8,694 nucleotides of DNA from Actinomycetes bacterium (GCA_021792075.1 JAJYVK010000051.1:1-8694), one strand, 5' to 3'; shown: positions 1-6,555, counted from the first letter of the stretch. Notes: a model not told the origin generated them from the letters alone. Numbers and translations are program-made.

Positions 1-354
1 CTTTTGAAGCTATCAATTTCTGATCTGTCCTTCGCTCGTCGCACCAAGTCTGAGATCGTTACGAACACCCCGCAATGGATATACCTGTTCACAATAATGC
101 GGCGGCCAAAAGTATTGCACGCTTCAAACAAGTCAAGGATCTCACTGGCTAGACGTAAAAGCCCAGCCCAAACATTCCACTCCCATGGGACACCATACGT
201 CAACTACGAATAGTGAATAGCTGCTGATTGTGGCTAAGCCCAAAAGGCCGAAAAGAAACAAAGACATAATTCGGCCGGCTGGTCTCAGCTTCCTCCGATA
301 CAGTAAAGTCGGTAGGGTGCAATCAGCGTACCAAGGAATTGGGTCTATCGGGAT
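1..354. other. Non-coding stretch upstream of the thioesterase gene
   Basis: No convincing gene is visible. A 69-codon TTG-started frame at 4-213 (+) has no Shine-Dalgarno and no family resemblance. On the minus strand a 41-codon ATG frame (267 down to 142) would encode a hydrophobic peptide beginning MSLFLFGLLGLATISSY, also without a ribosome binding site. An inverted repeat lies at 246-276. The region probably carries the promoter for the gene at 355, but no good -35/-10 pair stands out. Confidence 0.5.
246..276. repeat. 7-bp inverted repeat (possible hairpin)
   Basis: GGCCGAA at 246-252 is matched by TTCGGCC at 270-276, with 17 A-rich bases between. The arms are perfect. No T-run follows on either strand, so it is not a normal intrinsic terminator. 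It lies about 80 bases before the thioesterase start and could be an operator or a 5' leader hairpin, but chance is possible for arms this short. Confidence 0.3.
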
Positions 355-1116
355 ATGATCGAAATAATCGAGCCACTCAACACCTCGAGGCAGTTCGAGC
401 TGAACAGGCGCGTGGCGCTATCTGACACTGATCCGTCTGGACGGCTGAGGATCGACGCATGTGCCAGATACTTGCAGGATGTGGCCGCGTTCGACGCAAT
501 CGACGCAGACATCTCCCAAATGGGCAATTGGGTCTTGCGCCAAAACAACATCCTCTTCTCTTCGCTTCCCAGCTATGGGCAAGAGGTCAGATCTAAGACC
601 TATCTAACCGGATCTGGCCGGGCATGGGTCGAAAGAACTTCAATAATCTCCGATTTAGAATCCGGTAAAAGGCTCATAGCCGCCCGAGCTTTATGGGTGC
701 TCACAAGCCTGACATCCGGAGCTCCAATTTCGGTGCCTGGAAGCCTCTACAAGATCTACGGACCGTTGGCACTGCAGCACAGGGTGAGCATCAGGGACGC
801 CAAAAGGGAGATGCTGCCTGAAGCAGCTAAGCCCATGGCATGGCAGATTCGCTATTCAGACCAAGATATCTTGTCCCACCTAAACAATGCCACTTACCTC
901 GAGGCTCTTGAGGAGGTCATCTATCGACAGGGAATAAAGCTCGACAAGTTGAGTCGGATGACATGCCAGATCGTCTATCGAGAATCAACCTCTTGGGAGG
1001 ACCCTTCGGAAATCTACTTCGTCCTCTCCGAGGAAGATGGCAACAGCTGCGTGTCCGTATACTTCGCCAAGAGCAACATTGTCAGGACTAGTATCAACCT
1101 ACGAGTCTTAAACTGA
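355..1116 (+). CDS. Acyl-ACP thioesterase (FatA/FatB-like, two hotdog domains)
   Basis: Predicted to hydrolyse acyl-ACP in the cytoplasm, releasing free fatty acids from fatty-acid synthesis. The 253 residues fit the bacterial acyl-ACP thioesterase length. The first hotdog domain (about 14-120) has RRVALSDTDPSGRLRID, then a long helix, then the family-like GNWVLRQNNILF and GRAWVERTSIISD strands. The second (about 160-250) has IRYSDQDILSHLNNATY: D171, H175 and N177-N178 match the plant active-site loop, although the plant Asn of the D-x-N-x-H pattern is Leu173 here. ATG 355 is the only usable start, because a stop lies upstream at 313-315 with no start between. There is no Shine-Dalgarno; GGGA lies directly against the ATG, so translation may be leaderless or weak. 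The 3' end overlaps nfo by 9 bases. Chain-length preference cannot be read from the sequence. Confidence 0.85.
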   Translation: MIEIIEPLNTSRQFELNRRVALSDTDPSGRLRIDACARYLQDVAAFDAIDADISQMGNWVLRQNNILFSSLPSYGQEVRSKTYLTGSGRAWVERTSIISDLESGKRLIAARALWVLTSLTSGAPISVPGSLYKIYGPLALQHRVSIRDAKREMLPEAAKPMAWQIRYSDQDILSHLNNATYLEALEEVIYRQGIKLDKLSRMTCQIVYRESTSWEDPSEIYFVLSEEDGNSCVSVYFAKSNIVRTSINLRVLN

Positions 1117-1992
1117 CTTAGCCCGCCTTTCTATACCCGACCGAAGCAGCTCTCGGGCAATCTCGACATCAAGTGTTCTTGGACCCGATCCTCCTCCGGG
1201 TGTCTCCAAAATAAGCGGAATCCCTAACAAGCTAGGGTGGGAAACCAGATTTCCCAAAGCCTCGCCCCCTATCAGCCCCTCACCAAGATTCTGGTGACGA
1301 TCCTTCAGCGACCCAGCTGGAACCTTGGAGTCATTGAAGTGGATGCAGCCGAGGCGTTCAATGCCAACGGTTTTCGATAACCTGTCGACGACTGCGTCAG
1401 CCTCGGCCATCGTCTGGAAGGTCACGCCAGAGGCGAACAGATGCTGGGTGTCCAAACAAATCCCCAGCCTGTCATCGGCATCAAGAGCATCGATCACTCG
1501 GGCTAACTCCTCAAAACTGGTGCCAATACTCCCTCCGGCACCAGCGGTGTTTTCGAGAAAAATCCGGCAAGGCTGTGTAGCTGAATCGAGCGCCGTTAAG
1601 AGCGACGGCTTGATTCTGCCCAAGCATGATTCCAAACCCGCCCCTTTGTGACTTCCCAAGTGGAGCACCACGCCTCGCGCATCCAACTTAGAGGCGGAAC
1701 GGACATTGTCTACAAGCACACGAACAGACTTTTCAAGCAGCTCGGGGTCCGCAGAAGCCAAATTGATCAGATAGGATGCGTGTGTCACAAGCCCCCTGAC
1801 ACCGCTGCTTCCAGTCGTCAACTCTTGCCTGAATCTGGACGACTCCTCGTCACTCACAACTGACGATTTCCAGACTCTCGGGCTGTTGGTAAAAATCTGA
1901 ATGAAGTTGGCCCCGATTGCAATGGCATTGTCGAAAGCGTTCAGCAGACCTCCAGCTATGGATACATGGCCGCCAATTAACACCTCATCCAT
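1108..1992 (-). CDS. nfo: Deoxyribonuclease IV (endonuclease IV, AP endonuclease family 2)
   Basis: A zinc-dependent enzyme of base-excision repair that cuts DNA 5' of abasic sites. From ATG 1992 the protein has 294 residues, close to E. coli Nfo (285). It opens with MDEVLIGGHVSIAGG, the usual family beginning. All nine metal ligands known for E. coli Nfo are present with a constant shift of two: H71, H111 (HLGSHKG), E147 (LENTAG), D181 and H184 (DTQHLF), H218 (HFND), D231 and H233 (DRHQN), E263 (LETP). One oddity is Gln where many relatives have Cys in the DTxH motif. The frame stays open upstream to a GTG at 2181, giving a 357-residue version, but those extra 63 residues resemble Cas1, not Nfo, so the shorter start is preferred. 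No strong Shine-Dalgarno precedes either start. Its 3' end overlaps the thioesterase end. Confidence 0.93.
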   Translation of the reverse strand: MDEVLIGGHVSIAGGLLNAFDNAIAIGANFIQIFTNSPRVWKSSVVSDEESSRFRQELTTGSSGVRGLVTHASYLINLASADPELLEKSVRVLVDNVRSASKLDARGVVLHLGSHKGAGLESCLGRIKPSLLTALDSATQPCRIFLENTAGAGGSIGTSFEELARVIDALDADDRLGICLDTQHLFASGVTFQTMAEADAVVDRLSKTVGIERLGCIHFNDSKVPAGSLKDRHQNLGEGLIGGEALGNLVSHPSLLGIPLILETPGGGSGPRTLDVEIARELLRSGIERRAKSV

Positions 1993-2016
1993 TCTCGATT
2001 GGGAACCGGTGAAACG

Positions 2017-2220
2017 ACCCGCTTCCACATCCCCTTTCAATATTCGCAGATAGAACTCCAGCATACGACTTGCCAACTGCCTTCTCTGAACTTCAGGATA
2101 AGAAGCTGTCTGGTATGCCCGCAAAACAATGTTCCTGTGATTTCCAAAGATACAGATCTCTCTAAGGTCAAGGCTGGACACCTAGACACCGTTCCTAGAA
2201 ACCAAATAGGAGTGAGTCTT
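2017..2220 (-). pseudogene. cas1: Remnant of cas1 (CRISPR integrase), joined in frame to nfo
   Basis: Read on the minus strand, the frame gives YLVSRNGV, a TAG stop (2184-2182), then SSLDLREICIFGN, followed directly by HRNIVLRAYQ and RRQLASRMLEF. In Cas1 proteins the N-terminal beta domain ends with a strand like 'plsdvxxVxlFGN', and the helical domain begins 'h+NvxLRxxQyxxaxd...lAxxxv'. Both are recognisable in the right order, but the roughly 40 residues normally between them are missing. The match fades after ILKGDVEAG, and the catalytic C-terminal half (Glu, His, Asp/Glu) is absent because nfo starts there. The in-frame TAG, the internal deletion and the missing active site mark it as dead. 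No cas2, cas4 or array lies nearby. The assignment rests on motif resemblance from memory, not an alignment. Confidence 0.5.
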
Positions 2221-2227
2221 GTCCTGT

Positions 2228-2640
2228 GGGCAGCCCAGAACGGTTCTGAGTACCCTGGTTGCCGGCAGTGGTTCTCTGGGGCCTTTACGGTCTTGGTCGG
2301 GGATTCCCTCGAGCCTGTTCTTGCCGCCGGTTTCCTTTTCGCTGACTGGGACACACCAACCTGCCTGGTGGCTGTGGTGTGGGCTCCCCGGCCGAATCGG
2401 TAGCTCTCTCTTGCCCGTCCTCTGTCGGGTTCGAGTCACACCTGATGCGTCGGTCGAGAACTGTGTTTTGAGGCTTCCCACTCAAACGGTGGGGCCCCTA
2501 AACCGGAGCTTTCACCACCAAGGACTCTGGCGTCTCCGGTGGACCGGACTTACACCGGCTGGCTATCGTGAGCTTGTAGCTCAGTCACGTCACTTTTACC
2601 TCCTCGCCTTTAGGCGCCCGAGTTGCTGGACGCACGCGGA
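2228..2640 (-). ncRNA. Hairpin-dense region, possible structured RNA of unknown family
   Basis: No good protein is encoded on either strand, yet short perfect helices follow one another: 2236-2248 (CAGAAC/GTTCTG), 2352-2358 with 2375-2381 (CACACCA/TGGTGTG), 2414-2429, 2467-2472 with 2481-2486 (TTTGAG/CTCAAA), 2488-2492 with 2515-2519, 2536-2541 with 2553-2558 (CCGGTG/CACCGG), 2569-2583 (TGAGCT/AGCTCA) and 2605-2616. On the minus strand the unpaired stretches are rich in A and G, as in folded RNAs, so that strand is favoured. The order of elements recalls ORF-associated RNAs of IS200/IS605-type elements (IscB omega/HEARO RNA) or a group II intron, but no diagnostic core was found: no IscB or TnpB gene, no reverse transcriptase, no domain V. 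Boundaries are approximate. Confidence 0.3.
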
Positions 2641-2782
2641 TCGAGGATCAGACAAGAACTGACGGCACAGAGCCAGAGAAATCCTGGCTAAAAAAAGCTT
2701 TTCGCTTCCCCGGCGGCTATACCTCAGAGACTTCGACGCTCCTCGTTCAAAGACGATCAAGGAGATATTGAACCAGGATCTA

Positions 2783-2795
2783 TGACACGGTGTCA
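2783..2795. promoter_or_regulatory. Perfect palindrome, possible operator
   Basis: TGACACGGTGTCA has 6-bp arms around a single G and lies 17 bases before the ATG at 2812. Such spacing fits a repressor site overlapping a promoter, but no clear -35/-10 pair was found around it and no regulator gene is in the window. The function is inferred from shape and place only. Confidence 0.25.
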
Positions 2796-2811
2796 CAGAT
2801 TTTCAGGATAA

Positions 2812-3168
2812 ATGATTAAAGACAAGGCTTTATCGTCAGTTGGCTACATCCGAGAATGGGTCTTCCTCAAAGCCGGCCGACTTCCGTTGCCGGTCGGATG
2901 GAACTCCGAATTGTTTGAACCAGGAAGTCTCATCGTTTCCAACCAGCGTTAGGGCATCCATACGTGCTCTCGGCAGTTTGCAGGCAATCTTGGTAGTGTC
3001 AATACCCGCGCAGAGTTCCTGGCAGATCTGACAAGAGCCGTAGCTATCGACTGGGGGTTTGACGAGATAGCAACTGCAGCCGAAGCTAAGACTTTGCAGC
3101 CTCCAGAAGGTGGTGTTCGCACTGATCGTGACAGTCTCAATGGACTCTCGGGGATTGACAGGGAATGA
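2812..3168 (+). pseudogene. Unknown gene broken by an in-frame TAG
   Basis: From ATG 2812 (AGGA three bases upstream) the frame encodes 46 residues beginning MIKDKALSSVGYIREW and containing LPLPVGWNSELFEPGSL, then stops at TAG 2950-2952. The same frame stays open for another 71 codons to TGA 3166-3168, with a helical, protein-like segment (NTRAEFLADLTRAVAIDWG, then FDEIATAAEAK). The composition is far more protein-like than the competing 114-residue minus-strand frame, which looks like a shadow. I do not recognise the family. It could be a real 46-residue protein, a pseudogene with a nonsense mutation, or two fragments. It sits between the cas1 relic region and the exporter operon and shares no sequence trait with either. 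Confidence 0.35.
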
Positions 3169-3300
3169 GTTGGTCTGCAAGTATCAGAGATGAAGTGCGA
3201 GCAGCTCAATGGGAGCACGGTCACGCCATGCACGTGTGGTTCCGACTATCAAAGAGATTTCACTGATTGCAGAGCTGTGTGTGCAGTGTCGCCCGACCAA

Positions 3301-3306
3301 GAGAGG
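3301..3306 (+). promoter_or_regulatory. Ribosome binding site favouring the GTG start of the permease
   Basis: GAGAGG lies 10 bases before GTG 3317. The alternative ATG at 3209 has no purine-rich site before it, and the 36 residues it would add (through CVQC and RPTKRGG) look unlike an ABC-2 permease N-terminus. This decides the start in favour of GTG, with moderate certainty. Confidence 0.45.
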
Positions 3307-3316
3307 CGGTTACCTC

Positions 3317-4450
3317 GTGGATCCCAAAGACGAAAAGTCGGCTCAAGCCCCCAAAACGGGCAGCAAATCTGCCGCCGCTCCTTTGGCTGATACCCGCTGG
3401 AGCTCGAGCGGATCGGGTAGGCGACTAGCCGCCATTACGCGCAAGGAATTCATCCAGCTTGCCCGTGACCGAAGGACCGTAGCTTTGATGGTAGGCATGC
3501 CACTGGTATTGCTCATCATTTTCGGCTACGGCATTCGCCTCAGCGTTGGCAACATCGTTGCAGAGCTGGTCGGACATGACTCGCCGGCCATTCGCGTAGC
3601 TCTTGGCGAGCAAAACCACTTCAAAGTGCTCCCTACTGTAGCCAAGTCGGAAAGCGCCGCCCGTAAAGACCTGCTTGACGGTCGCACTTCCGTGGCAGTA
3701 ATCGTGGGAGCAACCGGACTGCCTTCCTCGGTGCTTGTCGATGGAAGCAACGCTTTCGTGGCACAAAATTCACTCGACTACCTACGGTCACTCACGGGGT
3801 CCTCGGCTGTGCAGCCCGTAAACGTCCAGGTTCTGTACAACCCAACGTTACGGTCAGCTGACTTTATGGTGCCTTCTGAAGTGGGGATGATCATGCTTTG
3901 GGTCGGCACCGTCGCGACTGCCATCGGCGTAGTACGCGAGCGCGAACAGGGAACGCTCGAACAGCTTATGATGACGCCAATTCGCAAGCTTGAACTCATG
4001 TTAGGCAAGATTCTCCCCTACAGCGCACTGACGCTGGTCATCGCGGTAGTGATCACAATTCTCGGTCTTCTGCTCTTTCAGGTACCACTGCGTGGCAATC
4101 CATTAGAACTGCTGCTTTTTGCAGTACCCTACCTTGTCTCTGCACTTTCGATAGGCTTGCTCGTTTCGACTATCGCGCAGAATCAGCGCCAGGCGATGCA
4201 AACCACAACCTTCATTTTGTTGCCGCAGATTCTTCTCTCTGGAGCGCTTTTCCCGTTGGCCGCAATACCATGGGGGATTCGATGGGTGAGCCAACTTCTT
4301 CCGCTCACCTATTTCACTCCCATCTCGCGCGACATCTTCCTGAAAGGCCTTGGCTTTTCCGAACTCTGGCCTCAAGTCGCGGTACTCTGCGGGATGGCCG
4401 TGATATTCACCTCACTTGCCACAATATTTTTTAAGACCAGGCTGGACTGA
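3317..4450 (+). CDS. ABC-2 type exporter permease (YbhS/YbhR/YhhJ-like)
   Basis: The membrane subunit of an ABC exporter. From GTG 3317 it has 377 residues, the usual size for the YbhS/YbhR group. A hydrophilic N-terminal tail of about 50 residues, rich in Lys, Ser and Ala, precedes TM1 (about 53-74, VALMVGMPLVLLIIFGYG). A soluble extracytoplasmic domain (about 75-185) follows and ends in the family-like LYNPTLRSADFMVPS. Then come TM2 (186-207), the coupling segment EREQGTLEQLMMTPIRK (208-224, the conserved E-x-G-T-x-E pattern), and four more segments near 233-254, 264-286, 298-319 and 351-371. An upstream ATG at 3209 would give 413 residues. The first ATPase starts one base after this stop codon, so the three genes form an operon. 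Substrate unknown; relatives export drugs or other hydrophobic compounds. Only one permease is present, so it may act as a homodimer. Confidence 0.88.
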   Translation: MDPKDEKSAQAPKTGSKSAAAPLADTRWSSSGSGRRLAAITRKEFIQLARDRRTVALMVGMPLVLLIIFGYGIRLSVGNIVAELVGHDSPAIRVALGEQNHFKVLPTVAKSESAARKDLLDGRTSVAVIVGATGLPSSVLVDGSNAFVAQNSLDYLRSLTGSSAVQPVNVQVLYNPTLRSADFMVPSEVGMIMLWVGTVATAIGVVREREQGTLEQLMMTPIRKLELMLGKILPYSALTLVIAVVITILGLLLFQVPLRGNPLELLLFAVPYLVSALSIGLLVSTIAQNQRQAMQTTTFILLPQILLSGALFPLAAIPWGIRWVSQLLPLTYFTPISRDIFLKGLGFSELWPQVAVLCGMAVIFTSLATIFFKTRLD

Positions 4451-4451
4451 G

Positions 4452-5186
4452 ATGTCGGTCGATGTAGCAGTCGAAGCTCGGGCAATTGTCAAGTCCTTCG
4501 CCGGTATGCGCGCCTTGGACACAGTTGACGTAGAAGTCACGAAAGGAGAGCTTTGCGGGATTGTTGGTGCCGATGGTGCTGGAAAGACAACCTTGCTGCG
4601 TTGTGTCGCCGGACTGTACCGAGTCGAAAGCGGAAGCGTTCTTCCGGGTAGAGGGCGCCGGAATCAGGTGGGATTCTGCCCGCAGGGTTTTCACTTATAT
4701 GCCGACCTAACCGTCGATGAGAACCTCGAGTTCTTCGGTCTGGTATATGGGCTCGAAAAGAGGACATTAGCCCAGCGAAGCGAGGAACTTCTTCGCTTTG
4801 CTGGGCTAGCCGAACACCGCAGCCGGCTTGCCGGCAACCTTTCCGGCGGGATGCAACAAAAGCTCACACTAGCGTGTTCGGTTCTACACCGACCACCGAT
4901 CCTTCTTCTCGACGAACCAACTACTGGGGTAGATCCCCTATCACGCCGTGAATTCTGGCACCTCATTGAGGTCCTACATGCTGATGGCACTACCATAATG
5001 ATGGCAAGCGCCTACTTTGACGAGGTGGAACGTTGCGAGCACGTGGTCTTCTTGCACGAAGGTCACGTGCTCGCCGATGGAAGCGTTGATGAGCTGACAA
5101 GTGGAAACAACAGTCTGGAGGAGGCGTTCCGCCAACTCATGTCAGAGAGCGAAGCTGGGCCGAGCAATGCCGAGGTCACAAAGTGA
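4452..5186 (+). CDS. ABC exporter ATP-binding protein, YbhF N-terminal-half type
   Basis: A cytoplasmic ATPase of 244 residues that powers the neighbouring permease. Walker A is GADGAGKTT (39-47, Lys45), the Q-loop Gln is Q78 in FCPQGFHLYADLTVDENL, the signature is LSGGMQQK (130-137), and Walker B is ILLLDEP (150-156, Glu155). The switch histidine is missing: the H-loop reads ASAYFDEVERC with Ala187 in the His position. The DGAGKT Walker A and this H-loop are typical of the first half of YbhF-like double ATPases. ATG 4452 follows the permease TGA by one base. An in-frame ATG at 4416 would add 12 residues from inside the permease gene and is less likely. The stop overlaps the next GTG start (GTGA). 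A short tail after 220 closes the protein. Confidence 0.88.
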   Translation: MSVDVAVEARAIVKSFAGMRALDTVDVEVTKGELCGIVGADGAGKTTLLRCVAGLYRVESGSVLPGRGRRNQVGFCPQGFHLYADLTVDENLEFFGLVYGLEKRTLAQRSEELLRFAGLAEHRSRLAGNLSGGMQQKLTLACSVLHRPPILLLDEPTTGVDPLSRREFWHLIEVLHADGTTIMMASAYFDEVERCEHVVFLHEGHVLADGSVDELTSGNNSLEEAFRQLMSESEAGPSNAEVTK

Positions 5187-6103
5187 GCACGGTTGTGAGC
5201 ACCTCGAAACTCACAAAATCTTTCGGGAAACAGATCGCCGTTGCAGATGTCAGCCTTGAGGTGAAATCTGGCGAAGTCTACGGACTCATTGGACCTAACG
5301 GTGCAGGCAAAACCACGTTGATCCGAATGTTATGCGGCCTATTTAGCCCTAGTGCCGGTGAAGGCACAGTGTTAGGTTTCAACATCTCGCTTGATAAGGC
5401 GCGGATACGCGAGCGTGTCGGATACATGTCCCAAGGGTTTGGACTCTACGGAGACCTTACCGTAGATGAGAACCTGCGTTTTTATGCCGATATCTATGGG
5501 GTGCGAGACGCGGACTACATTGCCAAGGTGCGCAGGCGTCTCGGGCTTGAGGAGGTGGCCAGCCATATTGTAGGAGGCTTGCCTACCGGGGTCCGTCAGC
5601 GTAGCGCTCTCGCAGCAGCGCTCGTACACCGTCCCCAATTGGTGGTACTCGACGAACCCACAAGTGGCGTCGACCCAATCGCCCGCGACGCCATTTGGCA
5701 GCTCGTGGGTGAGCTCGTGAGCGAGGGCCTCACCGCGTTGGTAACTACCCATGTCATGCCCGAAGCACAGCACTGCGACCGCTTGGCACTCCTCGCCGAA
5801 GGATCCCTGGTGGCAGCTGGAACACCAAACGAGCTGATAGAGCGAAGTGGCCTCAAGGTCGCCTGCATAGACGCCACTCCATGGCGTGAGGCTTTCGCGT
5901 TGATTCAAGCTAGATGGCCCGAATCAGCCTTATATGGCACTCGCATTCACATTCCTGTCTCGGGTCATGGCGCGGAGGAACAAGCCATCCGAGATGTTCT
6001 CGAAGGTCTTGAAGTGCGATCGCTCAGCTGGCAGCCACCCAGCATGGAAGACGCTTTCATTGCGCTGGTCGACGCGGCAGCACGGAATCAAAAAACCTTC
6101 TGA
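5183..6103 (+). CDS. ABC exporter ATP-binding protein, YbhF C-terminal-half type
   Basis: The second ATPase of the exporter, 306 residues. Walker A is GPNGAGKT (37-44, Lys43), the Q-loop is YMSQGFGLYGDLTVDENL (Q84), Walker B is LVVLDEP (153-159, Glu158), and the switch histidine is H190 (VTTHVMPEAQHCD). The signature is degenerate: LPTGVRQR (133-140) in place of LSGGxxQR, as in the second half of YbhF-like proteins (which have an LPLGW-type signature). Residues 220-306 form the small C-terminal accessory domain often seen in these exporters, ending PPSMEDAFIALV. GTG 5183 overlaps the previous stop by four bases, which favours translational coupling. Together with the first ATPase it should form an asymmetric heterodimer. 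No clear terminator follows. Confidence 0.88.
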   Translation: MSTVVSTSKLTKSFGKQIAVADVSLEVKSGEVYGLIGPNGAGKTTLIRMLCGLFSPSAGEGTVLGFNISLDKARIRERVGYMSQGFGLYGDLTVDENLRFYADIYGVRDADYIAKVRRRLGLEEVASHIVGGLPTGVRQRSALAAALVHRPQLVVLDEPTSGVDPIARDAIWQLVGELVSEGLTALVTTHVMPEAQHCDRLALLAEGSLVAAGTPNELIERSGLKVACIDATPWREAFALIQARWPESALYGTRIHIPVSGHGAEEQAIRDVLEGLEVRSLSWQPPSMEDAFIALVDAAARNQKTF

Positions 6104-6105
6104 CG

Positions 6106-6555
6106 TCGACGGATGGAAGCCATGGAAACACAAGGTACTGCTGCTCCGGAATTCACACCGCCGTCATCCTCGTGACCTGTACGGCGCTGATTAGAGACGG
6201 GCACATCACTTCTCACCGATACCTCTCTTGTTTGCTCTAGAACCAAGCGGTCGACTGGATCGTAGACAGCGAAAAGGGGCGACATTCACCCTCCAAATAT
6301 GAAATCCAGCATTTCCCAACCGCGCTGTCGACAGAAAACAGGCTGCTTCATCTCCGTATCAGTGAGATCATCGCGCACGATCTCGCTGGTGCCACCACAA
6401 TCTCTAGGGCCAACTGCAAGAAGAGGATAAAGGTGCGCTCCCCCTGGCGCAAGAAGAGCTGCCGACGCGAGCCGTTTACAAAGGGTTACGGTTGGCGGAA
6501 CTCCAACGCAAGTTCTTCCTCTCACAGGTGGGGAACTGCCTCAGATATTACTTAG
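6106..6555 (+). pseudogene. Coding-like open frame without a start, split by TAG
   Basis: Directly after the exporter operon a + frame runs open from 6106 to 6237, meets TAG 6238-6240, and then stays open to TAG 6553-6555 (104 codons in the second part). The third codon positions lean to G/C as in the neighbouring genes, and peptides such as NRLLHLRISEIIAHDLAG look plausible. There is no ATG and no ribosome binding site, and the C-terminal part is unusually rich in Ser, Arg and Lys. I do not recognise a family. It may be a relic of a lost operon member or a chance open frame. Confidence 0.2.

Noticed and set aside
63..150. IS66-transposase-like peptide (DIPVHNNAAAKSIARFKQ in a + frame)
   Set aside because: Only the NNAA core resembles the IS66 C-terminus, the frame is short and closed by stops, and no other transposase piece or terminal repeat is present.
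1325..1863. Two + strand frames inside nfo (1325-1651 and 1648-1863)
   Set aside because: They are shadows of the strongly supported nfo gene on the opposite strand.
2427..2442. tRNA-like T-arm (GGGTTCGAGTCACACC), with TAGCTCAG-like bases at 2577-2584
   Set aside because: The T-stem does not pair, the two elements lie in the wrong order and about 150 bases apart, and no anticodon or acceptor stem fits.
2536..2558. Cobalamin-riboswitch-like stretch (minus strand CCGGTGTAAGTCCGG)
   Set aside because: The loop looks similar, but the B12 box and the rest of the riboswitch core are absent, and no B12-related gene follows.
2671..2696. AGCCAG/CTGGCT hairpin followed by an A-run
   Set aside because: On the + strand the stem is followed by A, not T. 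On the minus strand the T-run precedes the stem. Neither orientation makes an intrinsic terminator.
2836..3180. 114-codon minus-strand frame
   Set aside because: Low-complexity, irregular composition and no motif. The opposite + frame (2812-3168) reads more like protein.
1993..3208. CRISPR array near the cas1 relic
   Set aside because: No regularly spaced repeats of 20-40 bases were seen by eye anywhere in the window.
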